DNA of 64,000 nt, taken from the NCBI RefSeq assembly GCF_900112685.1, contig NZ_FOMS01000004.1:15025-79024 (forward strand). The letters are read 5' to 3'. Below, piece after piece: positions 17,197 through 25,496 of this stretch. A program made the translations under genes and the position numbers. Every line of letters begins with the position of its first letter. Within the stretch, counting starts at the first letter, position 1. Below the pieces are notes generated by a model. The model was not told the DNA's origin, searched no databases, and saw only the letters and a program-made list of their open reading frames with translations. The stretch comes from Roseivivax sediminis. GTDB taxonomy: Bacteria; Pseudomonadota; Alphaproteobacteria; Rhodobacterales; Rhodobacteraceae.

Positions 17197-17793
17197 CTAT
17201 TCGGCGGCTCTGAAGCCCCTGAATATGGCCAGCGTCAGCAACAGCATCACGAAAAGGCCAAGGATATCGCCGATGGCGTAGAACAGCAGGACCTGAACGG
17301 CATTTTCCGGTACGACAAGGCCGCCGAATACGATGCTCTGCCCAATCGAGTTCACGATCGATGACACGATACCGATCATGAAAAGCTGCTGCCAATTCAG
17401 ATGAGGGTTCGCTCCCGCATATGCGTCCTCTCCCGAGAGGCGCAGCGCTTCGAAGACCAGATACCCCGAAAGTGCCCCGACCGCTATGGATTCCAGCAGG
17501 ACGGGCTGCATGATTTCCAGAAGGCTGCCGTCCGTGAAAATCAACTCGGAGGCGAATGCACCGGCAAACAGTCCCGGCAGTGCCTGCCAGCGCAGCAGCC
17601 AGACGGCGAGCACCCGCACACCGTGCGGCAGGTAGAGCAAGCTGGCAAAGTCCGTCGTATCTTGGAAGAGGGCATATTGCAGAGGCGTGATGACCAGAGC
17701 AGTGGTGGCGTGCGCAATCACGTAGAGACACGCGACCAGCGCGGTTCCGGCAAGCACCCTGACCGGTTTCAACCCGCCTTTCAGACCCTGCAA
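17197..17793 (-). CDS. MASE1-like integral membrane protein of unknown function
   Basis: 198 aa with about five or six membrane helices and no soluble output domain. The segment LLYLPHGVRVLAVWLLRW followed by LPGLFAGAF resembles the MASE1 sensory membrane module, which normally precedes kinases or diguanylate cyclases; here it stands alone. Start TTG at 17793 after a G-rich tract; a GTG at codon 13 is an alternative. It begins 14 bases after the coiled-coil gene and probably shares its transcript. Function is unknown, and a sensory role is only suggested by the MASE1 likeness. Confidence 0.6.
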   Translation of the reverse strand: MQGLKGGLKPVRVLAGTALVACLYVIAHATTALVITPLQYALFQDTTDFASLLYLPHGVRVLAVWLLRWQALPGLFAGAFASELIFTDGSLLEIMQPVLLESIAVGALSGYLVFEALRLSGEDAYAGANPHLNWQQLFMIGIVSSIVNSIGQSIVFGGLVVPENAVQVLLFYAIGDILGLFVMLLLTLAIFRGFRAAE

Positions 17794-17807
17794 GCGGCCC
17801 CCTGCTC

Positions 17808-18119
17808 TCAGTTCAATCGACGAGCCGGATCAGCGACGTAAGCACGAAGCTCATCCTGTACGGGGTCCGGTTTGTCGTCGCCAACGCGCAGGTCCGCATC
17901 CATCTGATTCAGTATCAGAGTGATATGCCGACGCGCGGGTTCGTCCACGATATAGCTGAACAAGGCCTCCAACAGAAACTGAACCCTGCTGTACCGTTCG
18001 AAGTGCTCCAGCCGTTTGTCGGCAAGTTTGTAGTTCAGTTCCGCGTTCTCTTCGCTCAGTTTGCGGATCTTCTCGTCCTTGTCTCGCTCGTCCATATTGT
18101 CGTATTCCAGAAATCGCAT
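17808..18119 (-). CDS. Coiled-coil hypothetical protein
   Basis: 103-aa soluble protein rich in charged residues. Residues ~10-45 (DERDKDEKIRKLSEENAELNYKL) are a strong coiled-coil heptad pattern, followed by a helical region and an acidic tail. No domain family recognised. The start may be ATG 18119 or the ATG at 18095, which has a GGAA-type site at better spacing. First gene of a likely two-gene unit with the MASE1-like membrane protein, which suggests a soluble partner. Codon usage is somewhat less GC-biased than in the neighbours. Confidence 0.55.
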   Translation of the reverse strand: MRFLEYDNMDERDKDEKIRKLSEENAELNYKLADKRLEHFERYSRVQFLLEALFSYIVDEPARRHITLILNQMDADLRVGDDKPDPVQDELRAYVADPARRLN

Positions 18120-18362
18120 TCCACCGTGAACTACGGAGTGGATTAAAATTCGGTATCATTGGAGGCGCAAGCCCATATCATCTGAGCGACCGGAAAATGT
18201 GTTTGTCTGTTCCGTGTATAACGCGCCCAACGCGGTAACTGCGATACCGACCGTGTTCGCCCCGGCCATCTCACCCGGACCCTGTGGGGTGTCGTGACAT
18301 CGAAAATCTGCGGCGTGCGCCGCGCTGACCGCCGTCCCGGCCCGAAAGCGCGCCGCGCTGAC

Positions 18363-19142
18363 TCAGCCCGAATACCGGACCGTCACGCTCTGCGCGATGG
18401 GCTGGGCATCGTCCACGGTCTCCATGAACGGCGCATCGCAGGCATCGCGGCCGACGCCGATCAGGACGGCGTCGGCTTCGGTGCTCATGCCCGTCGGGTC
18501 CACGAGGTGCCAGCCGTCGTCCAGCCAGACCTCGGCGACGGCGTGGAAATCCGGCGGCTCCACGCCCGGCGCATAGGCCGACGCGTAGCGCGCCGGAATG
18601 CCCGCGGCCCGCGCAAGGGCGCACACCATGTGCGCGAAGTCCCGGCAGACCCCCTCGCGCCGCGCAAAGGTGTCGAGCGCGGTTGTCCCGGCGTCCGAAG
18701 AGGCCGGGACATAGGCAATTTCAGTGGCGACCCAGTCGCGGATCGCCGCGACCTTCGCACCGCCCGAGAGGCCGCCGAAGCGCTTGTTCGCGAACGATCC
18801 GAACTGGTCGGACTGGCAGAAGCGCGACGGGCGCAGATACCCGAACGCCTCGGCCGGAAGCTCGGGCAGCGGCGCGGCGGCGTGCCGCTCGAGGTGCGGC
18901 GCCGGCCGGGTGACGTCGACCTCCGCCCGGTAGCGCAGCCGAAGCTCGTCGATCGCGAGACGCGCCCAGATCCGCGTCCCGAGGCCGCTTTCCCCCTCGA
19001 TACGGTGCACGACGGCTTCCTCGATCGCGATGTTGTCGTGCAGGACGGATTGCCCCCCGCAGCGGGCCGCCTCGATCGCGAGCAGGACGGTGCGGCTGGG
19101 GCCGATGCTGTAGGTGAGGCCCAGATCGATCGAGACTTGCAA
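18363..19142 (-). CDS. Transglutaminase-like (protease-fold) family protein
   Basis: 259-aa member of the bacterial transglutaminase-like superfamily, probably a cysteine peptidase or amidase rather than a cross-linker. The N-terminal ~150 residues form the associated beta domain. The catalytic triad is visible as Cys166 (REGVCRDFAH), His200 (PDFHAVAEVWL) and Asp215 (HLVDPTG). The start is TTG 19142 with GGAGAG seven bases upstream; no signal peptide is evident. It stands alone. In other proteobacteria such genes sit with alpha-E or circularly permuted ATP-grasp genes, which are absent here. Confidence 0.85.
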   Translation of the reverse strand: MQVSIDLGLTYSIGPSRTVLLAIEAARCGGQSVLHDNIAIEEAVVHRIEGESGLGTRIWARLAIDELRLRYRAEVDVTRPAPHLERHAAAPLPELPAEAFGYLRPSRFCQSDQFGSFANKRFGGLSGGAKVAAIRDWVATEIAYVPASSDAGTTALDTFARREGVCRDFAHMVCALARAAGIPARYASAYAPGVEPPDFHAVAEVWLDDGWHLVDPTGMSTEADAVLIGVGRDACDAPFMETVDDAQPIAQSVTVRYSG

Positions 19143-19411
19143 CTTCGGCTCTCCTTCCGGGCAAAGACCGTCACAGATGGGCGCATGGGTGGGGCCGCGT
19201 CAACCCGGCGACGACGGTTCCGCCCTCGCCTCGCTGTCCACGAGGTCGCTTGACCGCCCCGTGCAGAAAATGCTCACATTTTGATCAAGGCGCCCGGAAT
19301 ACCGGCGGACTGACCGGGCGGCCGCGAGCGGCGCCCATCAGGCCGGCCCGGTCGTTGAGGCCCGGGGTGCACGCCGGATAGAAGCACCATGTTGAATTTG
19401 GGGGACAGACC

Positions 19412-20419
19412 ATGAGGCACCACTTCCTGACCGCGGCCTTCGCCTGCGTTGCCGCGACCGCCGCGCAGGCCCAGACCGAGATGCCTTTCGCGCTCGACTG
19501 GAAATTCGAGGGGCCGGCGGCGCCGTACACCATGGCGATCGAGACCGGCCTCTTCGAGGACAAGGGGCTGAGCGTGACCATCACGGAAGGCAACGGCTCT
19601 CTCGACGCGATCCCGAAGATCGCCACGGGCGCATTCCCGGTGGGCTTTGCCGACATCAATTCGGTGATGCGCTTCAAGGACCAGAATCCCGACGCGCCGG
19701 TCGCCGCAGTGATGATGATCTACGACAAGCCACCCTTCGCCGTGGTCGGGCGGCGTTCGCTGGGCGTCGAGGCGCCGAAGGACCTTGAAGGCAAGGTGCT
19801 GGGGGCGCCGCCGCCGGACGGCGCCTGGGCGCAGTTCCCGATCTTCGCCGCCGAGAACGACCTCGACATGGACGCGATCACCGTCGAGCCGGTGGGCTTC
19901 CCGACACGCGAGCCGATGCTGGCACAGGAAGAGGTCGACGCGGTCACCGGCTTTTCGTTCTCGTCGACGCTGAACCTCGAACGGCTCGGCGTGGCGCCGG
20001 ACGACATCTCGGTCCTCCTGATGGCCGATCACGGCGTCGACCTCTACGGCAACACGATCATCGTGAACACCGACTTCGCGGAGGCCAATCCCGAGGCGGT
20101 CACGGATTTCCTGACCGTGATCGCCGAAGGCTGGGCCGCCGCCATCGCCGACCCGGAGGCCGCGGTTGAGGCGCTCTTGGAGTACAACCCCGCCGCCGAC
20201 GCGGAGCTGGAGACGCGGCGCCTGCAATTGTCGATCGACGACAACGTCGCCACCGATTTCGCGCTCGAGAACGGCATCGGCGGCATCGACCCGGAACGGA
20301 TGGAGCGTGCCATCGAACAGACGCAGACCGTCTACGAATTCCAGAACGGTGTGCCGGCGGTGGAGGACGTCTTCGACGACAGCTACCTGCCCGACGCCTC
20401 CGCGCGCATGCTGCAGTGA
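19412..20419 (+). CDS. ABC transporter substrate-binding protein, NMT1/THI5 type
   Basis: Periplasmic binding protein of 335 aa with a signal peptide (MRHHFLTAAFACVAATAAQA). The fold is that of the taurine/nitrate/pyrimidine-precursor family: LDWKFEGPAAPYTMAIETGL near the N-terminus matches the THI5-like opening, and KIATGAFPVGFADINSVM contains the ligand-contact region. The cargo is not determinable: no TPP riboswitch is seen upstream, which argues against a thiamine precursor, and no catabolic gene is adjacent. It starts a three-gene importer operon; the ATPase gene begins 37 bases downstream. Confidence 0.85.
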   Translation: MRHHFLTAAFACVAATAAQAQTEMPFALDWKFEGPAAPYTMAIETGLFEDKGLSVTITEGNGSLDAIPKIATGAFPVGFADINSVMRFKDQNPDAPVAAVMMIYDKPPFAVVGRRSLGVEAPKDLEGKVLGAPPPDGAWAQFPIFAAENDLDMDAITVEPVGFPTREPMLAQEEVDAVTGFSFSSTLNLERLGVAPDDISVLLMADHGVDLYGNTIIVNTDFAEANPEAVTDFLTVIAEGWAAAIADPEAAVEALLEYNPAADAELETRRLQLSIDDNVATDFALENGIGGIDPERMERAIEQTQTVYEFQNGVPAVEDVFDDSYLPDASARMLQ

Positions 20420-20456
20420 CAGGAGCCGGGGCGCCGCGAAGGTGCCCCGCGTGCCC

Positions 20457-21245
20457 ATGACAGATTTCCTCTCCATCCGCGGCGTGCGCCACGCCTACGC
20501 GACCGAGGCCGGCCCGCTGCCGGTGCTGGACGGGCTCGACCTTTCCGTGCCCGAAGGGCGGTTCTGCGCCGTCGTCGGCCCGTCGGGCTGCGGCAAGTCC
20601 ACGCTCACCCGGCTGGTCGCGGGCCTCATGCGCCCCGACGAGGGCGAGGTCTGGCTGGACGGCGCGAAGGTGACGAGCCCGCGCAAGAGCGTGGGCATGG
20701 CCTTCCAGAACCCCGTCCTGCTGGAATGGAGGACGATCCTCGACAACGTGATCCTGCCGCTGGAGATCGTCGATCCCGGCATGTCCCGGCGCAACCGAGT
20801 CGCGCGGGCCGAGGCGCTTCTCGACATGGTCGGGCTCTCGGGCTTCGAGGACAAGCGCCCGTCTGAACTGTCGGGCGGGATGCGTCAGCGCGCCTCGCTC
20901 TGCCGGTCGATCGTGCACAAGCCGTCGGTGCTTATCATGGACGAGCCCTTCGGCGCGCTCGACGCCTTCACGCGCGAGGACCTGTGGCAGACGATGCGGT
21001 CGCTCAAGGCCGCCGAACCCTTCACCGCCGTCCTGATCACCCACGACCTGCGCGAAAGCGTCTTTCTGGGCGATCAGGTCGTGGTGCTGTCGGGCCGGCC
21101 CGCGCGCACGCAACACGTGCTCGACGTCGATCTGCCCGAGGACCGCGACATCGACACGCTCTACACCCCCGAGGCCGGCGAGATGCTCCATACCCTGCGC
21201 GAAGAGATCCGCATCGCCCAGGGCCGCGGCACGGAGGCCGCCTGA
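20457..21245 (+). CDS. ABC transporter ATP-binding protein (SsuB/TauB type)
   Basis: Cytoplasmic ATPase of the importer, 262 aa. Walker A GPSGCGKST near residue 40, signature LSGGMRQR, Walker B LIMDEPFGALDA and the switch His in LITHDL are intact. Chosen start is ATG 20457; a GTG at 20451 has better spacing from AAGGTG and is possible. The stop overlaps the permease ATG (TGATG). Works with the binding protein before it and the permease after it. Confidence 0.88.
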   Translation: MTDFLSIRGVRHAYATEAGPLPVLDGLDLSVPEGRFCAVVGPSGCGKSTLTRLVAGLMRPDEGEVWLDGAKVTSPRKSVGMAFQNPVLLEWRTILDNVILPLEIVDPGMSRRNRVARAEALLDMVGLSGFEDKRPSELSGGMRQRASLCRSIVHKPSVLIMDEPFGALDAFTREDLWQTMRSLKAAEPFTAVLITHDLRESVFLGDQVVVLSGRPARTQHVLDVDLPEDRDIDTLYTPEAGEMLHTLREEIRIAQGRGTEAA

Positions 21246-22006
21246 TGCGCAAGCTGAGCCAGATCGCCGTGCCCGTCGGCGCGCTCGTCGTCTTCGCGAT
21301 CCTGTGGGAGGCGCTGGTCTGGGCCAATGGCTGGCCTGATTACGTCATGGCCTCCCCCTCCGACCTGCCGCAGGCCTATGCGCGGTTCTGGGAGCTGTTC
21401 CTGACCGGCGCGTGGCAGACGCTGTGGCGCACGGTGGCGGGGCTGCTGATCGCGGTGGTGATGGGGCTGATCCTCGGCATGGCGATGGGGTTCAGCCGGA
21501 TCGCGCGCGACGCGCTCTACCCGCTGCTGGTGGGCTTCAACGCCATCCCCAAGGCGACGCTGGTGCCGGTTCTGGCGCTTCTCTTCATCGGGCAGCACGA
21601 CTTCAACACCGTGCTGATGGCGGCGCTCATCTCCTTCTTCCCGATCGCGGTGTCGGTGGGGATCGGCCTCTCGACGCTGGAGCCGGAATACCGCGACATT
21701 CTCGCCGCGCTCGGCGCCTCGAAATTCACCATCTTCCGAAAGATCGCGCTGCCCAAGACCCTGCCCGAATTCTTCGGCGCGCTGAAGGTGTCGGTCACGC
21801 TGGCCTTCATCGGCACCAACCTGGTGGAGATCGTGTCGCCCCACGGCAAGGGCCTCGGCGCGCTGTTCCTGTCGGGGCAGACCAATTCCAACTACCCGCT
21901 GATGTTCGCGGTGCTGATCGCACTCGCCGTGCTCGGCATCGTGCTCTACTACGCCGTGGTGTTCCTCGAACGCACCTTCGCGGGCTGGGCGGAGCGCACG
22001 GGCTAG
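21245..22006 (+). CDS. ABC transporter permease (SsuC/TauC type)
   Basis: Inner-membrane permease of 253 aa with about six helices. The EAA-type cytoplasmic loop (YRDILAALGASKFTIFRKIALP) that docks to the ATPase lies at residues ~155-180. Family features such as FNAIPKATLVPVL are present. The ATG at 21245 overlaps the upstream stop. It ends the operon, followed at once by a 15-bp perfect hairpin. Confidence 0.9.
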   Translation: MRKLSQIAVPVGALVVFAILWEALVWANGWPDYVMASPSDLPQAYARFWELFLTGAWQTLWRTVAGLLIAVVMGLILGMAMGFSRIARDALYPLLVGFNAIPKATLVPVLALLFIGQHDFNTVLMAALISFFPIAVSVGIGLSTLEPEYRDILAALGASKFTIFRKIALPKTLPEFFGALKVSVTLAFIGTNLVEIVSPHGKGLGALFLSGQTNSNYPLMFAVLIALAVLGIVLYYAVVFLERTFAGWAERTG

Positions 22007-22038
22007 CGTGGCGCCCCGGCCGGGCCGGGGCGCCACGC
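22006..22038. terminator. Bidirectional terminator-like hairpin (15-bp perfect stem)
   Basis: GCGTGGCGCCCCGGC (22006-22020), loop CGG, then GCCGGGGCGCCACGC (22024-22038). It occupies nearly the whole gap between the convergent ABC permease and CocE hydrolase genes. No T-run on either side, as is common in GC-rich genomes. Confidence 0.6.
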
Positions 22039-22042
22039 CGGA

Positions 22043-24058
22043 TCAGACGAGGTTGCGCGGGATCGACACGTCCCAATCGGTGTCACGCACAAGTTCTTCG
22101 CCGTGCCAGGCGCGCAGCCGCGCGACGATGCGGAACGCCTCCGCGTCGCCGGTCAGGCGGGTGTCGGTCACGGTCTTCACGTGCCAGCCCTCGCGCTCCA
22201 TTTCGTGCGTCCACGTCACCTCGCCCATCGCCGAAAGCGGATCGGCCGGCAGCACGCTGTAGCGTTCGTGCCCTTCCGAGGAATGGCGGAAGTCCTGCGG
22301 ATTGATCGTGGCGTCGCCCTCGTGGTCGCGGATCTCCACGGTGACGCGGCCGGTGTCGCGGTCCTCGGTCACCGACCATTCCGCCTCGGGCGGGGTGTCG
22401 AAATCGACGTCGAGCGGCGGGCCGGCCCGCGGCGCGTCGAAATCGGGCGCGATGTCGGCACCGGGATCGCGCAAGGGCAGCGACAGCTCCGACCGGCCCG
22501 GCAGGACGGTGAGCGTCACCGCCTCCGGCGCGGGCCAGGCGATCGGGAAATAGCTGGTGGAGAGCGCAAGCCGGATGCGGTGCCCGGCGCGGAAGATCTG
22601 CGCGACGTGCTTGAACGGCACCTCCACCGTGGTCTCGGCCCCCGGCTCCAGCGGCTCCGGCGTCTCGTGCCCGTTCCGGTGCGTGAGGTTGAGAAGCCCG
22701 TAGCTCACCCGCGTCGCCGCGCCGTCCGGCGCCACGTCGACGAGCCGCACCGCCACCTGCGCGACGGGGCGGTCGCTGCGGAAGGTCAGCGTCAGGCGCG
22801 CATCGCCGGCGATGGCGGTGTCTTCGGCCAGCGGCTCGGTCTCGAACACGAGGCTGCCGGCATCGTCGCGCCGCTGGTCGCCCGGCTGGTCGCCGGGATG
22901 CGCGTAAGAGCACCACTTGCCCGCCTGCACCCCGACCCAAAGCGGCGAGCAAACGGCCACCGGCGCATCCGGCCGGTCGCCGCCCTGCCCCAGCGTGCCG
23001 TCAGAGCCGAGCGAAAATCCGGTGCGCGTCACGTTCGTCGAGGGCCACGCCGGTTCGGTGATCCAGCGCCCCTCGCGCCGCTTGTAGTGGCTGCGCGGCG
23101 CGGCGTGGTCCTGCAGGAACAGCCGCAGCGGCGGCTCGTCCATGATGCCGGTGTCCCGGCCCTTCATCCAGTAATCCCACCACCGGGTTTCCTCGGTCAG
23201 CCAGTCAATGGCCGGGCCGGGTTCGCCCAGGTGTGGGTACTTGTGCGCCCACGGGCCGACGATGCCCTTGGCCGGGCTGCGCAGATTTTCCACCAGCCGG
23301 AAGACCGCGCGGCAATAGCCGTCGGCCCAGCCCGACACCGCGTAGACCGGCACCTCGATGTCGTCCCAGTTCTCGCAGACCGAGCCGTGTTTCCAGAAAT
23401 CGTCGCGCGTCTGGTGCCCCAGCCATTCCTCGAGCCAGAGGCCCGAGCCGTCGAGCCGCGCCTCCCACAGCTCGCGCCAGCGCTCGCCCACATGCGCGGG
23501 GTCCGGCGGCAGCGTGTTGATCCCGAACATCACCGACGCCCATGACAGCTGATCGCCCAGAAGCGTGCCGCCCATGTAGTGGATGTCGTCGGCATAGCGG
23601 TCGTCGGTCGAGCAGATCGTCACCACCGCCTTCAGCGCCGGCGGGCGGAGCGCCGCGATCTGCAGCCCGTTGAACCCGCCCCATGAGATGCCGACGATCC
23701 CGACGCCGCCGTCGCACCACGCTTGCTCGGCAATCCAGGCGATGGCGTCGCAGCCGTCCTTGAGCTCGATCTCGGTGTATTCATCCTGCATCACGCCGTC
23801 GGATTCGCCCGTGCCGCGGATGTCGAGGCGCACATAGGCGTAGCCGTGACCGGCCAGCCAGGGCGCGCGGGCGGCGTCCCGCTCCAGCGTCTTGTCGTTC
23901 TTGCGATAGGGAATGTATTCGAGGATCGCGGGCACGGGCCGCGTCTCGGCATCCTCGGGCATCCAGATCCGCGCGGCAAGGCGCGTGCCGTCCGGCATCG
24001 GGATCTCGACGTGTTCAAGCTCGCGCACGTCGCGGGGCAGGTCTGTATCGATATGCAT
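22043..24058 (-). CDS. CocE/NonD family hydrolase (X-Pro dipeptidyl-peptidase-like)
   Basis: Serine hydrolase of 671 aa, probably an acylase, esterase or peptidase. The alpha/beta-hydrolase domain (residues ~15-330) has the nucleophile elbow GISWGG near residue 124, DIRGTGESDG ahead of it, and catalytic Asp/His candidates further on. The C-terminal ~250 residues are the jelly-roll domain of the CocE/PepX family (FKHVAQIFRAGHRIRLALS). No signal peptide. It is the fourth gene of a same-strand series with cyanophycinase, cyanophycin synthetase and an ATP-grasp ligase, 72 bases after the ligase, so a peptide-type substrate is tempting but unproven. Confidence 0.85.
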   Translation of the reverse strand: MHIDTDLPRDVRELEHVEIPMPDGTRLAARIWMPEDAETRPVPAILEYIPYRKNDKTLERDAARAPWLAGHGYAYVRLDIRGTGESDGVMQDEYTEIELKDGCDAIAWIAEQAWCDGGVGIVGISWGGFNGLQIAALRPPALKAVVTICSTDDRYADDIHYMGGTLLGDQLSWASVMFGINTLPPDPAHVGERWRELWEARLDGSGLWLEEWLGHQTRDDFWKHGSVCENWDDIEVPVYAVSGWADGYCRAVFRLVENLRSPAKGIVGPWAHKYPHLGEPGPAIDWLTEETRWWDYWMKGRDTGIMDEPPLRLFLQDHAAPRSHYKRREGRWITEPAWPSTNVTRTGFSLGSDGTLGQGGDRPDAPVAVCSPLWVGVQAGKWCSYAHPGDQPGDQRRDDAGSLVFETEPLAEDTAIAGDARLTLTFRSDRPVAQVAVRLVDVAPDGAATRVSYGLLNLTHRNGHETPEPLEPGAETTVEVPFKHVAQIFRAGHRIRLALSTSYFPIAWPAPEAVTLTVLPGRSELSLPLRDPGADIAPDFDAPRAGPPLDVDFDTPPEAEWSVTEDRDTGRVTVEIRDHEGDATINPQDFRHSSEGHERYSVLPADPLSAMGEVTWTHEMEREGWHVKTVTDTRLTGDAEAFRIVARLRAWHGEELVRDTDWDVSIPRNLV

Positions 24059-24130
24059 GGGGTCTTCCGGCTATGGCGGGGGGCGCACGGCCTTATCGCC
24101 GCCTCCCGCGCCGAAGTCCATGCACCAAGG

Positions 24131-25429
24131 CTATTCCTGGATGTCGGTGAACTCGTAGTTGAGCCTCTTCATCACCTGCTCGTAATTCCACAGGAGCTTG
24201 GACTGCTTGTTCGCCCCCATCCAGACGGAGGCCACCGCAAAGCTGTAGGCGTCCTGCTCGGGCAGTTCGGAAAGCTGCATGCCACGTTTCACGTAAGAGA
24301 CGATGCGCGTGCCTTCCACCTGCTCGGCGGCGACCTCGATCTCCGCGCGCGACGGGGCGCGCGCGACCGTCGCGTCGCGGAAGAACACCCGGTAGAAGAA
24401 TTCCGCTGCGACGTTGTCGGGCCCTTCGCCCTGCGGCATGTCGGGCTTTCGCCCGAGGCCGAGATCGATGGTCACCTGCTGGTGCGACACGCCGTCGACC
24501 ATCTCGAAGAGGTCGCAATGCGATTGCGCGATGCGGGTGTTGATCTCCAGCAGCCAGATCTTGTCCTGCACCTCGTCCCAGTAATACTCGATGTTGAAGC
24601 CCGCGTTGTCATAGCCGATGTGGCTCATGATCGTGCGCGTGATCTCCCACATCTTGTTCTGCACCTTGCGGGGCAGCTGCGACGGATAGAGGTAGTAGAA
24701 GAAGCTCAGCACCTGCGGATAGCGGATCGAGTCCACCGTGCCGTAGGGCACGACCTCGCCGTCGTGGACGTACCCCTCCACGGTGCATTGCCGGCCGCCG
24801 ATGACCTGTTCGGCCATGCAGTAATGGCCCTCGACCGCGCGGATCTCGTCCGGCAGGTCGGCCTGGCTCAGGACGTGATCGAAGGGCTCGCCGATGGTGC
24901 GGATCTCGGCGCGCAGCTTCTCGATCGCGTAATCGAAATCCTCGGGGCTGTCGATGCGGAAGCCGAGGCGCGAGCCCGACGACTTGATCGGCTTGACGAA
25001 GAAGGGAAAGCGCAGATCCGCCTCGCCGATCTTCGACAGCGCCTCGTCGTCGAAAGGGTCGAAGGCGGTGAATTTCGGGATGTGATCCGGGATCGCCTCC
25101 TTCATCACCGCGCGCGACCAATACTTGTGTTCGCACTTCAGAAGCGCCTCGAGCGAGACCTGCTTGGTGCCGTATTTCTTGCACAGGATCGGCAGCATGG
25201 TGGAGACGGGAAAGTCGATGTAACCGACGATGGCGTCGATCGACCCGTCGAAGGCGTCGAGCGTCGCCTCGGCTTCCTTCAGCATCGCGGGGATGTCGAA
25301 ATCCTGCGTCTCCGACACCTGCGCCGGGGTGAGAAGCTGATGGAAGACCACGTCCTCCACCCCGCGCAGGCGCTTCAGACGCTCAGCGTTATGGTCGTTC
25401 AGACCGACGACGAACACGTTCTTGCTCAT
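24131..25429 (-). CDS. ATP-grasp ligase of the cyanophycin locus, substrate unknown
   Basis: 432-aa protein with an ATP-grasp fold. The N-terminal ~110 residues form a Rossmann-like pre-ATP-grasp domain (NVFVVGLNDHNAERL). The ATP-grasp core spans ~115-330, with FFVKPIKSSGSRLG as the ATP-binding lysine loop and GFNIEYYWDE plus WLLEINTRIAQSHC as the metal-binding strand. Such enzymes form an acyl-phosphate and join it to an amine. It follows cphA by 67 bases with a strong AAGGGGGA site. It is not a second CphA: no Mur-ligase half and no CphA N-domain. An amino-acid ligase acting on the polymer or its dipeptide is an inference from context. Confidence 0.75.
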   Translation of the reverse strand: MSKNVFVVGLNDHNAERLKRLRGVEDVVFHQLLTPAQVSETQDFDIPAMLKEAEATLDAFDGSIDAIVGYIDFPVSTMLPILCKKYGTKQVSLEALLKCEHKYWSRAVMKEAIPDHIPKFTAFDPFDDEALSKIGEADLRFPFFVKPIKSSGSRLGFRIDSPEDFDYAIEKLRAEIRTIGEPFDHVLSQADLPDEIRAVEGHYCMAEQVIGGRQCTVEGYVHDGEVVPYGTVDSIRYPQVLSFFYYLYPSQLPRKVQNKMWEITRTIMSHIGYDNAGFNIEYYWDEVQDKIWLLEINTRIAQSHCDLFEMVDGVSHQQVTIDLGLGRKPDMPQGEGPDNVAAEFFYRVFFRDATVARAPSRAEIEVAAEQVEGTRIVSYVKRGMQLSELPEQDAYSFAVASVWMGANKQSKLLWNYEQVMKRLNYEFTDIQE

Positions 25430-25444
25430 GGATCCCCCTTGCAC

Positions 25445-25473
25445 GGCGCGCGGCCGGATGCGGGCCGCGCGCC
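25445..25473. promoter_or_regulatory. Intercistronic hairpin between cphA and the ATP-grasp gene
   Basis: GGCGCGCGGCC (25445-25455) pairs perfectly with GGCCGCGCGCC (25463-25473) around a 7-base loop. In the sense of the operon no T-run follows it, and the ligase ribosome binding site begins a few bases later. It could be a partial terminator or a 3'-end stabiliser that sets the cphA/ligase ratio. Confidence 0.45.
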
Positions 25474-25496
25474 TTTCGCGTCACTCTTGTCGTTGT

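Noticed and set aside
19143..19411. TPP riboswitch before the NMT1/THI5-type binding protein
   Set aside because: The conserved CUGAGA and related TPP-aptamer elements are not present, so a thiamine-precursor role was not claimed.
24131..25429. Calling the ATP-grasp gene a second cyanophycin synthetase
   Set aside because: It lacks the CphA N-domain and the Mur-ligase half with its GTNGKTTT P-loop, so it was left as an unassigned ligase.
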